The notes: generated by a model not told the origin, from the letters alone. Numbered from the stretch's first letter, positions 1 to 10,064 are shown. The stretch is 64,000 nucleotides of DNA from Powellomyces hirtus (GCA_025526995.1 JAHLKG010000017.1:124001-188000); one strand, 5' to 3'. Translations and numbers: made by a program.

Positions 1-2070
1 TTCATGGTCCACAGAAAGGGCTCGTCAACCAAGAGGGCTTCCCAACAATGACGTCCTACCATGACTGCCAGACCCTCAGCCTTTGAGCCAAACCGACGAA
101 TCGCCATCGGGAAGCATTGTCTGCGTGCATCGCCGCCTGCTCTCACCATGAGAGGTACGACCTCGCAGATTCCAGCTGGCAAGGCCAGCACTCGACGGGG
201 AAGGAATCTACACGGCCAAGCAATGGAAACGCTTGATGAAGAAGGAGGGCAACCTTAGAGAAATATGTCTAAACTTATTCACCGAGCAGTCAGACATGCC
301 TCCGGACCAAGGCAAGGACAACTTTACCATTCAGCTCAAACCCGGCTTGAAGTCCATGATGCAGCCCCTATGACACTCGAGCCCGGACAAACTGGACGAG
401 CTTGGCCAGCATTTGCAGCGTTTAATGGACAAGGGGTGGATCTCACACTCTCGCAGTCCGTGGGGCGCACCCGTCCTATTTGCCCTGAAGATGGACAGCG
501 GATTACGCTGCTGCATTGACTACTGGGCACTGAACAAGATGACTCACAAGGATGCCACGCCACTCCCAAACCTCTCGGAGTGGCGCGACAGGCTGTCAAC
601 ATGCGGGTATCCACTGCAATCGACATCCGCGACGCGTCCCACTGCACCATGATCCGACCGGAAGATGAGGAGAAAAACAGCCTTCCGAACACGTTTTTGG
701 CCTTTCGACTACAATGTTCTACCATTCGGCTTAACTAATGAACCTGCTACATTCCAGCGACTAACCAACAAACTCTTGGGCGACAAGTACAATGCCTACG
801 TGATCTCATACCTCAACGATATTCTCATATTCAGCACCGACATGAGTTCGCACATTCAGCACGTCGACGAGGTTCTCAAGACCCTGGCGGAACATCGCCT
901 TCACGTCAAACCCAGCAAATGTCAATGGGCTGTTGACAAAGTTGAGTTCCACAGCCACCGAGTCGGCAAGGATGGCTTGAGTATCGCCCCTCCAGGGTGA
1001 CCGCAGTCCGGGAACGACCTCGCCCAACCAACTCCCTGGAGCTCCTTAGCTTCATGGGCCTCGTCAAGTATGTCAAGGAATACATCCCCAAGTATGCACA
1101 GATTGCCCTACCACTAACGAATCTGCAATCCGGCAACCGCCCATGGCAGTGGGGCGACGAGGAAGATCGAGCGTTCAATCGCTTAAAGGAATTATGCTCC
1201 TCGGCACCCACCCTAGCGTACTTTGACCCAGCGCTTGACACCTACTTGTTCACGGACGCATCGGGCTACGCCTACGGCGGATGGCTGGCACAGCCGGCCA
1301 AAGGGGATTACCCTTACCCTCATCCACTACCAACCACCAAATCGGGCTTAGCCAACCTTCCGCAACTCCGCCCGGTGACATACTACTCCCGCAAGATGCA
1401 ACCCGCCGAGACTCGATACCCCGTGCATGAACAAGAACTGCTGGGATTAGTCAAATCCATACGCACCAACCGCCATTACCTCATTGGCCGCCCATTCCGC
1501 GCGTATGTTGACCACAAATCCCTGATCTACCTCCAGGAACAACCCCACCTGTCACGTTGCCAAGCGGGCTGGGTCAAGTTCCTCCAACAGTTCGATTTCT
1601 CAGTGGAATACCTCCCCGGCGCATGGAATTCGATCGCCGACTTCCTCAGTCGCGACCCGACTTACGCCCCCAAGTGTGCGACCTGCCAGGCCAAGATCGA
1701 CGTGGTCACCGCCATTGTGTCGACGGAGAAGCCTGTCACGACGCACATACCGACCGATGCGGACTGGACCCAAGCGCTCGCATCGGATGATTTCGGCCAA
1801 CACATCTTACTAACCATCAATAGTCCACCGGAGAACCTATCCGGCCATGCACGTCGATTCCGGATAATGGACTCCCCTCCGCACCGATTCTTGATGTACC
1901 ATGACCGTCGGTACGTCCCCGACAGCTTGCGGGGGCCACTCCTTCAGATTCATCACGACTCCCTCGCGAACGGTGGTCACTCCGGTGTCCAACGAACGCT
2001 CGCCAAACTGGAATCGTACTATTGGCCCCACATGGAACGTGATGTGTACCAATATGTCTGCACCTGCCCT
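1..2070 (+). mobile_element. Gypsy-A, 5' part of a split Ty3/gypsy chromovirus (RT, RNase H, start of integrase)
   Basis: Degenerate pol of a Ty3/gypsy element that enters from the left edge. Conceptual translation gives the pre-RT linker (about 200-410), RT start with WISHSRSPWGAPVLF (about 430-480), RT core with NVLPFGLTNEPATFQRL (about 712-765), the active-site region, then an open frame 997-2070 with the RT thumb, RNase H (LFTDASGYAYGGW, then TRYPVHEQELL) and the integrase HHCC zinc region (HHDSLANGGHSG, then CTC). Several frameshifts and stops break it up to about 990. The YxDD box at 809-820 reads YLND, so a catalytic Asp is lost. The coding sequence stops inside the HHCC finger exactly where the Copia-A LTR begins. 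The missing remainder, starting with the next Cys (CQRHKRAEP), is found inverted at 11948. Confidence 0.9.
2066..2070. repeat. Target-site duplication GCCCT, left partner
   Basis: GCCCT abuts the 5' LTR of Copia-A1. Its partner is not next to that element's other LTR but is the inverted AGGGC at 11944-11948, abutting Copia-A2. Both lie in the same Gypsy-A codons (Cys-Pro of the integrase zinc finger). Confidence 0.85.
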
Positions 2071-2309
2071 TGTTAGCACGTACAGACTCTGTCATCGAGT
2101 CACAACTGCGCCATCGCAGGGCGTATTACGCGATCACGTGAGCCCACGTGATCAACTCCAATATAAGTAGTTTTCCTTCCATACTTAATATATCGGTGGG
2201 ACTTTTCTCTTTTTCTCCAACAGAGCGGGATTAAGTTACTTCGTTGTTCTGCTCAGTCAACTACCCTAAAGCTTCCTCAATTATCTACCCAGATACTCTC
2301 AGACCAACA
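2071..2309 (+). repeat. Copia-A1 5' LTR (239 bp)
   Basis: TGTTAG...CCAACA ends. Contains the palindrome-rich stretch CACGTGAGCCCACGTG and an ATATAAG TATA-like box at 2161-2167, a plausible U3 promoter. It carries G at both diagnostic sites (CCATCGCAGG, TATCGGTGGG) shared with the LTR at 11949-12187. Confidence 0.95.
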
Positions 2310-2324
2310 GGTTATGAGCCCTGA
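2310..2324 (+). promoter_or_regulatory. Primer-binding site matching the initiator-tRNA(Met) anticodon arm
   Basis: GGTTATGAGCCCTGA directly follows the LTR. Its complement, TCAGGGCTCATAACC, is the anticodon stem-loop (anticodon CAT) of fungal initiator tRNA-Met. It is not an acceptor end, so this is the half-tRNA priming used by Drosophila copia. The ATG copied from the anticodon is also the first ATG of gag. Confidence 0.8.
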
Positions 2325-3516
2325 AATGGTAGGCAACGAAACGAGCCCCCGGTACACTCGTAGTATGTTAAGACGCCTAACGGGTCGACAGACCCCAGGG
2401 TCCAATACGCTACAACGAGCCGTAGAACGTGCAGCAAAGAAAAGCGCACGAGTGCCTGGTGAATGGACATCACCAGACAATGGAGGGAAATCTGCCGGTA
2501 ACGATACACTGGCAGAGCCAACGCCTTTGAGTGTCGACGCCAACGAGGGCGACGACGCATTGGAAGGGCGTACCCGAAACATCGACCGACACGATGGCAA
2601 GATCGATACCCGTCCCCTATCAAGCAGTACAGATGATCAAAGAACGATCAACTACAGTACTCCAGCGGCATTCCCAATTGGGGAATCAGCAAACACCGTG
2701 CATGTCCACCCGCGTGAGGCGGACGTGGATAGGATAGATAGGCTTGAGAATTCTCTAGCCCAACTAACGGAAATGCTCCAAATGAAATGGCGCATGGATC
2801 AGGATGTGAATATCCCGATCAACCCTCAGGTACGTACGGCGCAACGGTGCGTACGCACACCATCACCCACTCGCAACGATGGGTTCGCTGCACCGTGGAC
2901 AGAGTACAATCAGGAGATTGGAGCTCAACAGGAATACCAACGTTCTCCATTCGAACGCCGCCCTACATCACCGACATCGAGCATACACAGCGTGACAACC
3001 AAAATCGTCAACAGTCGAGGTGCAAAGGCTTTCATGGATGGAACGCTGAAAGATATTGGATCTTACAACGGGGAAGCCAATATGGTCAAACTTCGAACGT
3101 TCATCGACAAGATTGAGACAGTTGTGAAGTACGAAATGGTTCCGCCCAAGTTTCTCGTAGATTTTGGGGCTACGAAACTCACAGGATGGGCATACACTTG
3201 GTGGCAGTCGCTTTCACCAAGTAAAAGGAACGAAATTACGACGTGGCATGACTTTGAAGACGTTGATTCAGGACGAACCAACACCGGTCTTAGGTCCGCC
3301 CTTCTGGCGCGGTTCACGCCACAAAACCACACTAAAGATTCGCTGCAGAAATTACGGGAATTGCCTCCCAAAGGCCGCATGATGAGTACATCACTCAGTT
3401 CAACATGCTGGCATTTTCTCTGCCGAAAACACCGGATTACGTCCTTCAGGATTACTTCATCAACGCGCAAACACCAGACCTTGCAGCCTTGGTTCAGGCT
3501 AATGAAGAAAACATAA
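2314..3516 (+). pseudogene. Copia-A1 gag (N-terminal and capsid part)
   Basis: Open frame of 400 codons starting at the ATG inside the primer-binding site (MSPEMVGNETSPRY). The N-terminal half is charged and low in complexity. The capsid-like half contains the retrotransposon-gag pattern around YTWWQSLSPSKR and LLARFTPQNHTKDSLQKLREL. After about position 3360 this frame degenerates, while the capsid continues in the -1 frame (DEYITQFNMLAFSLP). The same frame change is present in Copia-A2. Product: structural capsid protein of the virus-like particle. A start at the next Met, four codons on, is equally possible. Confidence 0.8.
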
Positions 3517-5259
3517 CTGATTTGAGCAGTTTACAGGCCGCTGCATCCAGGATCGCCGCCAACATGGCTAAGAAACCTAGCAGGACCACAACGGATACGC
3601 GACCAGGTGCCGCACACACTGACGCCTCTAGGAAACAAAAGGGTGGCAAGAACCACGGGGAGAAGTGTACAAAACGGCAAAAAGGACAAGGAATCCACTC
3701 CATCAAACAAAGGTCAACAATCACAAAAGTCGGGTTGTTGGGCCTGTGGAGACCCTAAACACTGAACACAGGAGTGCGAAGTGTTAAAGAAGTTCAAATC
3801 CGAGATGGAGAAGAACAAGACAAAGCAGTCGTCTGATGGTGCTGTTAGCACAAATGCTGTGGAAGCATTACACGTCTGGGTCCGCCAAGAACAACCGTAT
3901 GAAGCCCTCATCGACTCTGGCGCTACGGACCACATGACACCTCACAAAGCGACCTTGGATCACTCAACCGTGTACAGTGATGTCAGAGCTGTTATGCTTG
4001 CTGACAAAACATCACTACCCTCTACAGTTCGGGGTACGGTACGAGTAGAAGTTAACGACTATTCGAATCCGCTCGAGTTGGGCAGAGTTCTGCATGTGCC
4101 AGGACTACGACGAGATCTCGTATCGGTAGCAAAATGCAACAATCAAGGCGTTGACGTGCTCTTCAAATCGAATGGAGACGTCATTTTCATGCGAGACGGC
4201 AAAGAAATCGCCATAGGTGTACGCCGCAACAACGCGTATTACCTGCAAGGTACGCTGCTGTCTGAAAGTCTGTGGACAGATTCAGAAGCATGCACTGTCG
4301 TAGTCTCTCCTACACTCGCTCATGCTCGTCTTGGACACGTTGGCAGACACGTACTGGAGAAGATGGCATCAGTTACGGACGGTTGGTCCGTAGTGTGGGA
4401 TCTAAGCGACTTCAAAGATTGTGAAGCCTGCGTGTTAGGAAAAGCCGCTTGTCTTCCATTCTCCCCTGGTAATGTTGAAGCCAGGGAGATCTGTGAGCTG
4501 ATTCATTCAGACCTACAAGGACCATTTCGCATCCCTGGTTACGAAGGATCACGCTATTCGCTGGAGTTCATTGAACACACATCCAGATACGTGACTGTTT
4601 TCCCTATTCCTTCAAAGGACTCAGCAGTCATACTCGACAAGTTTCTCATCTACAAGGCTTGGATTGAGAAACAGACTGACCGACAAATCAAGATCCTACG
4701 TACGGATCGAGGCACCGAATACTTTGGCAAGGTTCTGGAGTACCTATTGCAAAATGGTATCACTCATCAAAAGTCCGCGGCCTATTTGAGTCAGCAAAAC
4801 GGGATTGCTGAACGATGGCATCGCACGGCGCTGGACAGGGTCCGCGCCACCTTCGCGGATACGAAACTACCTCGAAGATTCTGGCCTGCTCTACTGGTAG
4901 CGGCTGGATACATCTATTCCCTTACATACAACCGCATCAACAAGAAGACGCCGCATGAGATCTTATTTGGCCAACGTCCTGATGTCGCCCACCTTCGGCG
5001 TATCGGTTGCGTGGCGTATTCCGTTCTAACAAGCAAAGGACGCGATAAAATGGGGAATCGAGCGAAGAAGGCTTACTTGGTAGGCTATGCTCAACCCTCA
5101 GGTACCAAGGGGTATCTGGTTTGGGATCCTATCACTGACAAGGTCGAAGTGTCACGAGACGTGCTCTTCAAAGAAGACTTGGGACTCGAACCCAAATATC
5201 AGCAGGATCCAGCACATCTCGACGTCCTAGATGAGGAGAGTCAGGAGGATGACGTCAAA

Positions 5260-5412
5260 TACACCGTGGAGGCGATTATCGACAAGCGCCGCAGTAAGGT
5301 GCACACAAAGGAGTACTTGGTTAAGTGGGAGGGATATCAAGAACCTACGTGGGAGTCCCGACTTTCACTACTCGATACTACCGCATTGGATGACTGGGAG
5401 AATCGAGTCGCC
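5260..5412 (+). other. Chromodomain inside Copia-A1 pol
   Basis: About 50 residues beginning YTVEAIID and containing YLVKWEGYQEPTWE, followed by a C-terminal helix (LDDWENRV). All three aromatic-cage positions of HP1-type chromodomains are present (Y of YTVE, W of VKW, Y of EGY). It lies between the integrase C-terminus and the RT start (TWKQAMKTPQKEEFL). The equivalent in Copia-A2 is about 14786-14938 on the minus strand. Confidence 0.88.
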
Positions 5413-7204
5413 GCGTACAATGTCGGCACACGACAAAATGACCCCATTGCTGCATACGCCGTCCGCGCGCGGACTCAAGCAACAATCAACGAAGACGCCA
5501 TGACATGGAAGCAAGCGATGAAAACCCCTCAGAAGGAGGAATTTCTCAAGGCTGCACGCATTGAGTACCAATCCCTGGTCGACAACGGTACATGGGAGCT
5601 CACCAAGCATCCACGCAACAAGCGCGTGTTCGGAACAACATGGGTCTTTCGAACGAAGGTCAATCCCGATGGCACCTTTAACAAGTTCAAAGCCAGAGCA
5701 GTGGCTCAAGGCTTCTCTCAACAACCCGGTTGCGACTTTGGTGATACATACCCACCGACAATACCATTCACAGCGCTACGCCTCTTCTTGGCGTATTGTG
5801 TCCAGCACGGGCTGGACATCCACAGTATGGACGCTGTTACCGCCTTCCTTAACAGTGATATTGATAAGGATATCTATATCGAGCAGTTTGAGGGATTCGA
5901 AGATCCGGATCACCCCAAAGGCGAGTGGGTCCTGAAGCTACTGAAAGCTCTCTACGGCCTGAAGCAATCACCTCTTCTTTGGTATGAGACCTTGAAGACT
6001 GCACTGTTGAAGCTCGGCTACGAAGCGGTTTCTGTATGCCCGTGTATCTTTTTCAAGTACGCGACAGACAACCGTACACCTCCGTCGAACGACAACCTGG
6101 TCCTTATTATGGTCTTTGTTGATGACCTGCTGATTGCAGCAAAGGATCAGGAGATTCTGGCGAACAGCAAAATGGAGCTACATTCGAAGTTCAAGTTTAC
6201 GGAACAAGGTCGCGTAACCAGTCACCTTGGTCTCGTCTACAAATATGACTTCGACTCTGCTGTCCGTACCCTCGAAATCTCAAATGTCAAGTACATCGAC
6301 GACGCTCTTGCACAATTCGGCATGAGCGACTGCCATCCTGTCTCCACTCCGTACACCGTGTCAGCGCATAACCAATAACCGGAGGATTCGACCCCATTCA
6401 CAAATCTGAAAATGTATCAGGAAGCAGTGGGGGTCCTCACTTGGGCCTCCATCACATGGCGATGGGATATCGCCACTGCAGTCGGTTACGTTGCATGCCG
6501 CGTCGCCGCACCTACCAACTCCGACTGGAACAATGTTAAGCGCATTTTCCGCTATTTGAAGGGTACCCGCAATTATGCCCTCAAGTTTACATCCGAACGA
6601 AATGATCCGCGTGGCCTAGGCGTATTCATGGAAGCGGATTATGCAGGAGAACTCACCGACCGGACGTCCACTACAGGTATTTTGGCCCTTTACAATGGGT
6701 TTCCTGTTCTGTGGAAAAGCAGCAAGCAGAAGTGCACCGCCCAAAGTATGACCGAAGCGGAGTATATAGCTGCCAGTACCGGCCACAACGAAGCCAAATG
6801 GCTACGCCAACTCTTGGCGGAAGTTTTGGGACCTCAACCGGATTACAAATCTCGACCGGTCCCTCTACATGTCGATAATCAGAGCGCCGGGGCCTTGATT
6901 CAGTCTAAGGCTATCAACCAACGCACCAAACACATTGACGTTCAGTACCACGCTATACGCGATTCGTTTGCGAAGCAAATTATCGAAATCATCGACACCA
7001 ATACGGACGATCAACTGGCGGACATCTTTACGAAGCCTTTTCCCACTGTGAGACATAAGGACACTCTTCTGAGGATTACAAATGGGACTCATATATTTGA
7101 CGAGAGAAGACGCAATGAGGGCGCGTCTATGGAAACACACCGAACCCAAGTGTTACTCGCTGAATGTCAGGAGCATTCCTCACAACACTGGCTTACCTGG
7201 GCAT

Positions 7205-7828
7205 CTACACCGCAATTGCGGAACCCAAAGCAATGCCTTCCAAGGAGGATGGGCCTGCCCCTCCTCCATCATCCTCATCGCTTGAGGGTGAGCGTCGGCT
7301 TGAAGAACCCAATGGTCCCTCCAACTCCTTGGCTGCCCCCTCCTCCTCCTCCTCTTCCTCATCATTATATGGAGCTTCCCGCTCCAGGATGTCCCACATC
7401 CTCTTCACCTCCGCTGCAGACTTCTTGTCCGCAGTCCTTTTCTTCGCCTGGGCTGTATCCTTGCCCTTCCCAACCGCCAGCTTCCGGCTCCGCCGGTCCT
7501 CTAGTATGGACCTCAGTCCATCAAGCGTCCCGGTCGCCCGTGCGCGACCCAGAGGCGTACCAGACCTCGTCCGGTCTTTCACCCGGTCTTTCGCCTGCTC
7601 GATGTGACGTTCAAGGACCCCTTGACGGTCCTTGCGGTGGAACTGTCGGGCATGCGCCGCCGACATTGTTCGAATCTCCGCTCGGGACCACCCCGCAGCG
7701 GGTGCGCCTCCCTGTGGCGCAGAGGGCACCACTGACGACGGCACAGCAGGAGCTGTGGTCGTCGCAGGAGCGGTTACCGGCGGTCCCGTCTTTCTCGCCG
7801 TCTGCTTTGCTTTGCCCAAACCTGACAA
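7205..7828 (-). CDS. Antisense ORF at the 3' end of Copia-A1, basic-acidic protein of unknown function
   Basis: A 207-codon ORF running opposite to pol, from MSGLGKAKQTARK, across the Pro/Ser-rich tail. It has an Ala/Pro-rich N-terminus, a Lys/Arg-rich middle that could be helical (RDRQ-type and AQAKKRTADKKSAAEVKRM segments), then an acidic run (EEEEEEEGAA) and a Ser/Asp-rich end. No family recognised. The same ORF is present in Copia-A2 (12369-12993, +) but there a CGA>TGA stop at 12526-12528 shortens it to the Met at 12532. Counting the few differences between copies gives no clear sign of selection in either the sense or antisense frame, so it may be a by-product of a purine-rich strand. 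Confidence 0.35.
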   Translation of the reverse strand: MSGLGKAKQTARKTGPPVTAPATTTAPAVPSSVVPSAPQGGAPAAGWSRAEIRTMSAAHARQFHRKDRQGVLERHIEQAKDRVKDRTRSGTPLGRARATGTLDGLRSILEDRRSRKLAVGKGKDTAQAKKRTADKKSAAEVKRMWDILEREAPYNDEEEEEEEGAAKELEGPLGSSSRRSPSSDEDDGGGAGPSSLEGIALGSAIAV

Positions 7829-8010
7829 CTACACCGGCACATAGTTAGAGCGTACGCCTCATTTGCGCGGATCTCATAGACGTATCCTAGCCATTCCTTG
7901 TATTCTTAACAATGTAATAAATGGGGGTGTTTGGGGGTGTGCGCGGGGCTGTGTAGTAAAAGTAGATAGAGCAACTCTCTCACAAACAGACTGACAGGTC
8001 TGAGTGGGGG

Positions 8011-8249
8011 TGTTAGCACGTACAGACTCTGTCATCGAGTCACAACTGCGCCATCACAGGGCGTATTACGCGATCACGTGAGCCCACGTGATCAACTCCG
8101 ATATAAGTAGTTTTCCTTCCATACTTAGTATATCGATGGGACTTTTCTCTTTTTCTCCAATAGAGCGGGATTAAGTTACTTTGTTGTTCTGCTCAGTCAA
8201 CTACCCTAAAGCTTCCTCAATTATCTACCCAGATACTCTTAGACCAACA
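8011..8249 (+). repeat. Copia-A1 3' LTR (239 bp)
   Basis: Differs from the 5' LTR at 2071 by seven substitutions, all transitions. At the two informative sites it has A (CCATCACAGG, TATCGATGGG), matching the LTR at 17888-18126 and not its own 5' LTR. Confidence 0.95.
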
Positions 8250-8593
8250 CCTGCACCTCACTGGGTGTTGAGATGTCTTGACGTCTACTTGCCAGTGTGT
8301 TTGAGCAATGTGTGGTAGACAAGTAGAGTGTGTTGGACTGCTGTTCTATTACAACTTGGAGCATTATACATGTGTAGTGAGGATCTAACTGTGCCCTCGC
8401 TTGGCCTAGATGGCACTGGCCTTTCTAAGTCTGTCATGGCCTGGCCTAGTATTGTTCCCCAACCACAGAGGGTCTTCTGCTTTTCCTTGGTGCTTATATC
8501 AGCGCTCCAGATATGTTCCAAGCCTTTCCAGATCCTTTCAAGCTTTTCCTGGATTGTTTCAGATCATTCTAGTCACAAGTGGATATCCTCCCA
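8250..8593 (-). pseudogene. Copia-C gag fragment, 5' part (split by inversion)
   Basis: Read on the minus strand this degenerate stretch resembles a Ty1/copia gag N-terminal region (ERIWKGLEHIWSADIST, then GTILGQAMTDLERPV and SLHMYNAPS), with stops at both ends. It ends at the Copia-A1 3' LTR with CCTGC, whose complement GCAGG nearly matches GCTGG after Copia-A2 at 18127. This fits one former insertion site. A gag zinc knuckle of the same kind of element resumes at 18127 on the plus strand. Recognition is by pattern only. Confidence 0.45.
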
Positions 8594-8867
8594 TGTAATA
8601 ATACTAGGTCCGTTGCCAGATTCTAGTCTTCTATTCAGGAATTCCCTATGCTAATTCTACTGTAAGATCTCTAAGTCTTGAATACGCCCTCGTTGGAGTA
8701 TTCCTACTTTTCTTCTGGACCGCGGGGCGGTCCCGGTCACGTGATGGCCATCCGTGGCCATCCCTAAGGTCTAGTACTCTTCGGGATGCTGACGCTAGCA
8801 TCCATCTCGCGTGGGGCTCCTCCCGACGTGTGTCTAGGCTTACGCTGGCGAGCCACGCCTCATTACA
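8594..8867 (-). repeat. LTR-D, 274-bp long terminal repeat
   Basis: Begins TGTAATAATACTAGGTCC and ends GCCTCATTACA, with perfect TGTAAT/ATTACA inverted ends. A diverged copy of the same length is at 36209-36482. On the minus strand it is preceded by AATCTAAGGGGGG, a plausible polypurine tract, so this is probably the 3' LTR of a truncated element. Confidence 0.8.
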
Positions 8868-9144
8868 CCCCCCTTAGATTCGCGACTATCTCTTAGGCTT
8901 GAATCTCTTCAGCGAGGCGAAGCTTGCCTAAGCCGGGCGGCGGCGGGTTAACGGATGTTGACGTGGTTGTGGGAAGATGAGGCTGGGGAGGCGGCCCTGG
9001 CGCGGGTCGTGTTGCGGTAGTCTCCGACGGGTAGTCTCCACCCTTTGTGGTGCGCGAAATCGTCGGAAAGTCTATTTCTCTCTTCGCAGGGGCCCTAGAT
9101 GAATCACGAGTAGCTTCCTCCATGCGGATTTCGATAAGTAACAT
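8868..9144 (-). pseudogene. Probable 3' end of LTR-D element pol
   Basis: A minus-strand open frame of 83 codons ends in LGKLRLAEEIQA and is rich in Pro/Thr, like the tails that follow chromodomains in gypsy-type pol. It runs directly into the polypurine tract and LTR at 8867. No catalytic domain remains. Confidence 0.35.
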
Positions 9145-9274
9145 CTGCTGCGCTCCGTAGGGGATGAAACACTAACACCTGAATTTCCGAGCGTTCCCAA
9201 GCAGGTCAAGCCTTTAAAAGGTACCGCCCGTTGAATCTCCCCCCTCTCGCTCTCCTTTCCTTTGTAGCCCGACA

Positions 9275-9325
9275 CACACACATCACACACACACACACAT
9301 ACATACATACATACATACAAACAAC
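9275..9325 (+). repeat. CA / CATA microsatellite in the 5' leader of the RING gene
   Basis: ACACACACAT followed by (CA)n and about five CATA units, ending a few bases before the ATG at 9326. It lies in the presumed 5' UTR. The 9145-9274 stretch upstream contains no recognisable gene. Confidence 0.85.
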
Positions 9326-10064
9326 ATGGCCGACATCGCCAACAACTCTCCTCTCCCCTCCGACACCACCACCGCGGGCAAGCGCCGGCCTACCCAACAA
9401 CTCGCAAAGGGCGTGACCAAGCGGGCCCAGCCCGCCCGGGTAAGTAGGGGTCGGTGCTCATCCTCGGCTGTGGCAACTTGTCTCATGTTCCCCGTCTTCC
9501 CTTGTTGTCTCCAGGACCCCTCGGTCCATGAAAAGTCCACCCCTGAGAGGTCGGCCGACTTGCCCGCCTGCTGGAAGTGCTGCCACTTCCGCAAGAGCAA
9601 GATGTTTATGTCTGAATGCCACCATCTGGTGTGCCGGCCCTGCATCGTGGCGGCGGCCGACGACACGGTATGTTCCCCTTTGCTGAGAGGCGGCCTGATG
9701 TCTTCCTAATGGTATAGTTCCCTTGCTCCTTTGTTTTCCAGAACGACGGCCCTCAGGGCCAGTTGACGTGCGGCGCCCCCCACTGCGACCGGGTCCTCTT
9801 CTTTGCGGCCATCCCCGCCGGGTGCCAGTTCGCTGGCTGCAACCATGTCGGAGCGGACCTCCGCATGTTTCCATGCAACCATCTCCACTGCATGGGCCAC
9901 GTCCGCGCGTAAGTAGTACTCTTCGGCCTGCTGCTGTCTTACCTGACTAACTCAGCTCTCTTTGCAGCGAGATGAACGTGGCAAATTACACCCCCCTCCG
10001 GTGCGGGATGGGCGACCGGTGCCACGGCAACCGGTGCCAATTCTCCTTCACCAAGATTGGTTGA
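9326..10064 (+). CDS. Small RING-type (C3HC4-like) Cys/His-rich protein, four exons
   Basis: Exons 9326-9439, 9515-9667, 9742-9908 and 9968-10064 join in frame with GTAAGT/GTATGT donors and CAG acceptors to give about 176 residues. The first exon is basic and disordered. Exon 2 has CWKC, then ECHHLVCRPC, and exon 3 has CGAPHC, together matching the C-X2-C...C-X-H-X2-C-X2-C...C-X3-C spacing of a RING finger (the last spacing, C-X3-C, is slightly off the usual X2). A second Cys/His cluster follows (CQFAGCNH, then FPCNHLHCMGH) and a third short one (RCGMGDRCHGNRCQF). RING proteins are usually E3 ubiquitin ligases; that is inference here. It is the only cellular-looking gene inside the retrotransposon cluster and lies within the inverted segment. 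Confidence 0.7.

Larger units (their letters stand above)
3405..7848 (+). pseudogene. Copia-A1 pol: capsid end, zinc knuckle, protease, integrase, chromodomain, RT, RNase H
   Basis: Order of domains: capsid C-terminus; a CCHC knuckle (CWACGDPKH, stop, TQEC) broken by TGA at 3763 and a 1-bp insertion upstream; protease LIDSGATDHMT (about 3907); GAG-pre-integrase HARLGHVGRHVL; integrase with D (HSDLQGPF), D (RTDRGTEY) and E (NGIAER); chromodomain 5260-5412; RT with VFVDDLLIA (about 6112-6138); RNase H with TEAEYIAAS and HVDNQSAGALI. TAA at 6376 (CAA in the sister copy) splits RT from RNase H. An unusual Pro/Ser-rich tail of about 240 codons follows RNase H and overlaps an antisense ORF. The element is not autonomous as read. 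Confidence 0.92.
2071..8249 (+). mobile_element. Copia-A1, full-length Ty1/copia element with a chromodomain
   Basis: A 6179-bp LTR retrotransposon: 5' LTR 2071-2309, primer-binding site from 2310, gag, protease-integrase-chromodomain-RT-RNase H, polypurine tract TGAGTGGGGG at 8001-8010, 3' LTR 8011-8249. LTRs begin TGTTAG and end CCAACA. It sits in Gypsy-A integrase. Its right flank (8250-8254, CCTGC) is not GCCCT, so its two ends come from different insertions (see the inversion finding). Coding capacity is broken by a 1-bp insertion and stops. A second copy, Copia-A2, lies inverted at 11949-18126. Confidence 0.95.

Noticed and set aside
336..1241. Minus-strand ORFs over Gypsy-A
   Set aside because: Shadows of the RT/RNase H frame, which has recognisable motifs on the plus strand.
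2071..8249. Dating Copia-A1 from its own two LTRs
   Set aside because: Flanks and diagnostic sites show its LTRs come from different insertions.
8594..8867. LTR-D copy as a 5' LTR with TGGGAGGATATCC as primer site
   Set aside because: The other copy is followed by TGGTAGCACCACC; here a purine tract lies on the opposite side, so a 3' LTR is more likely.
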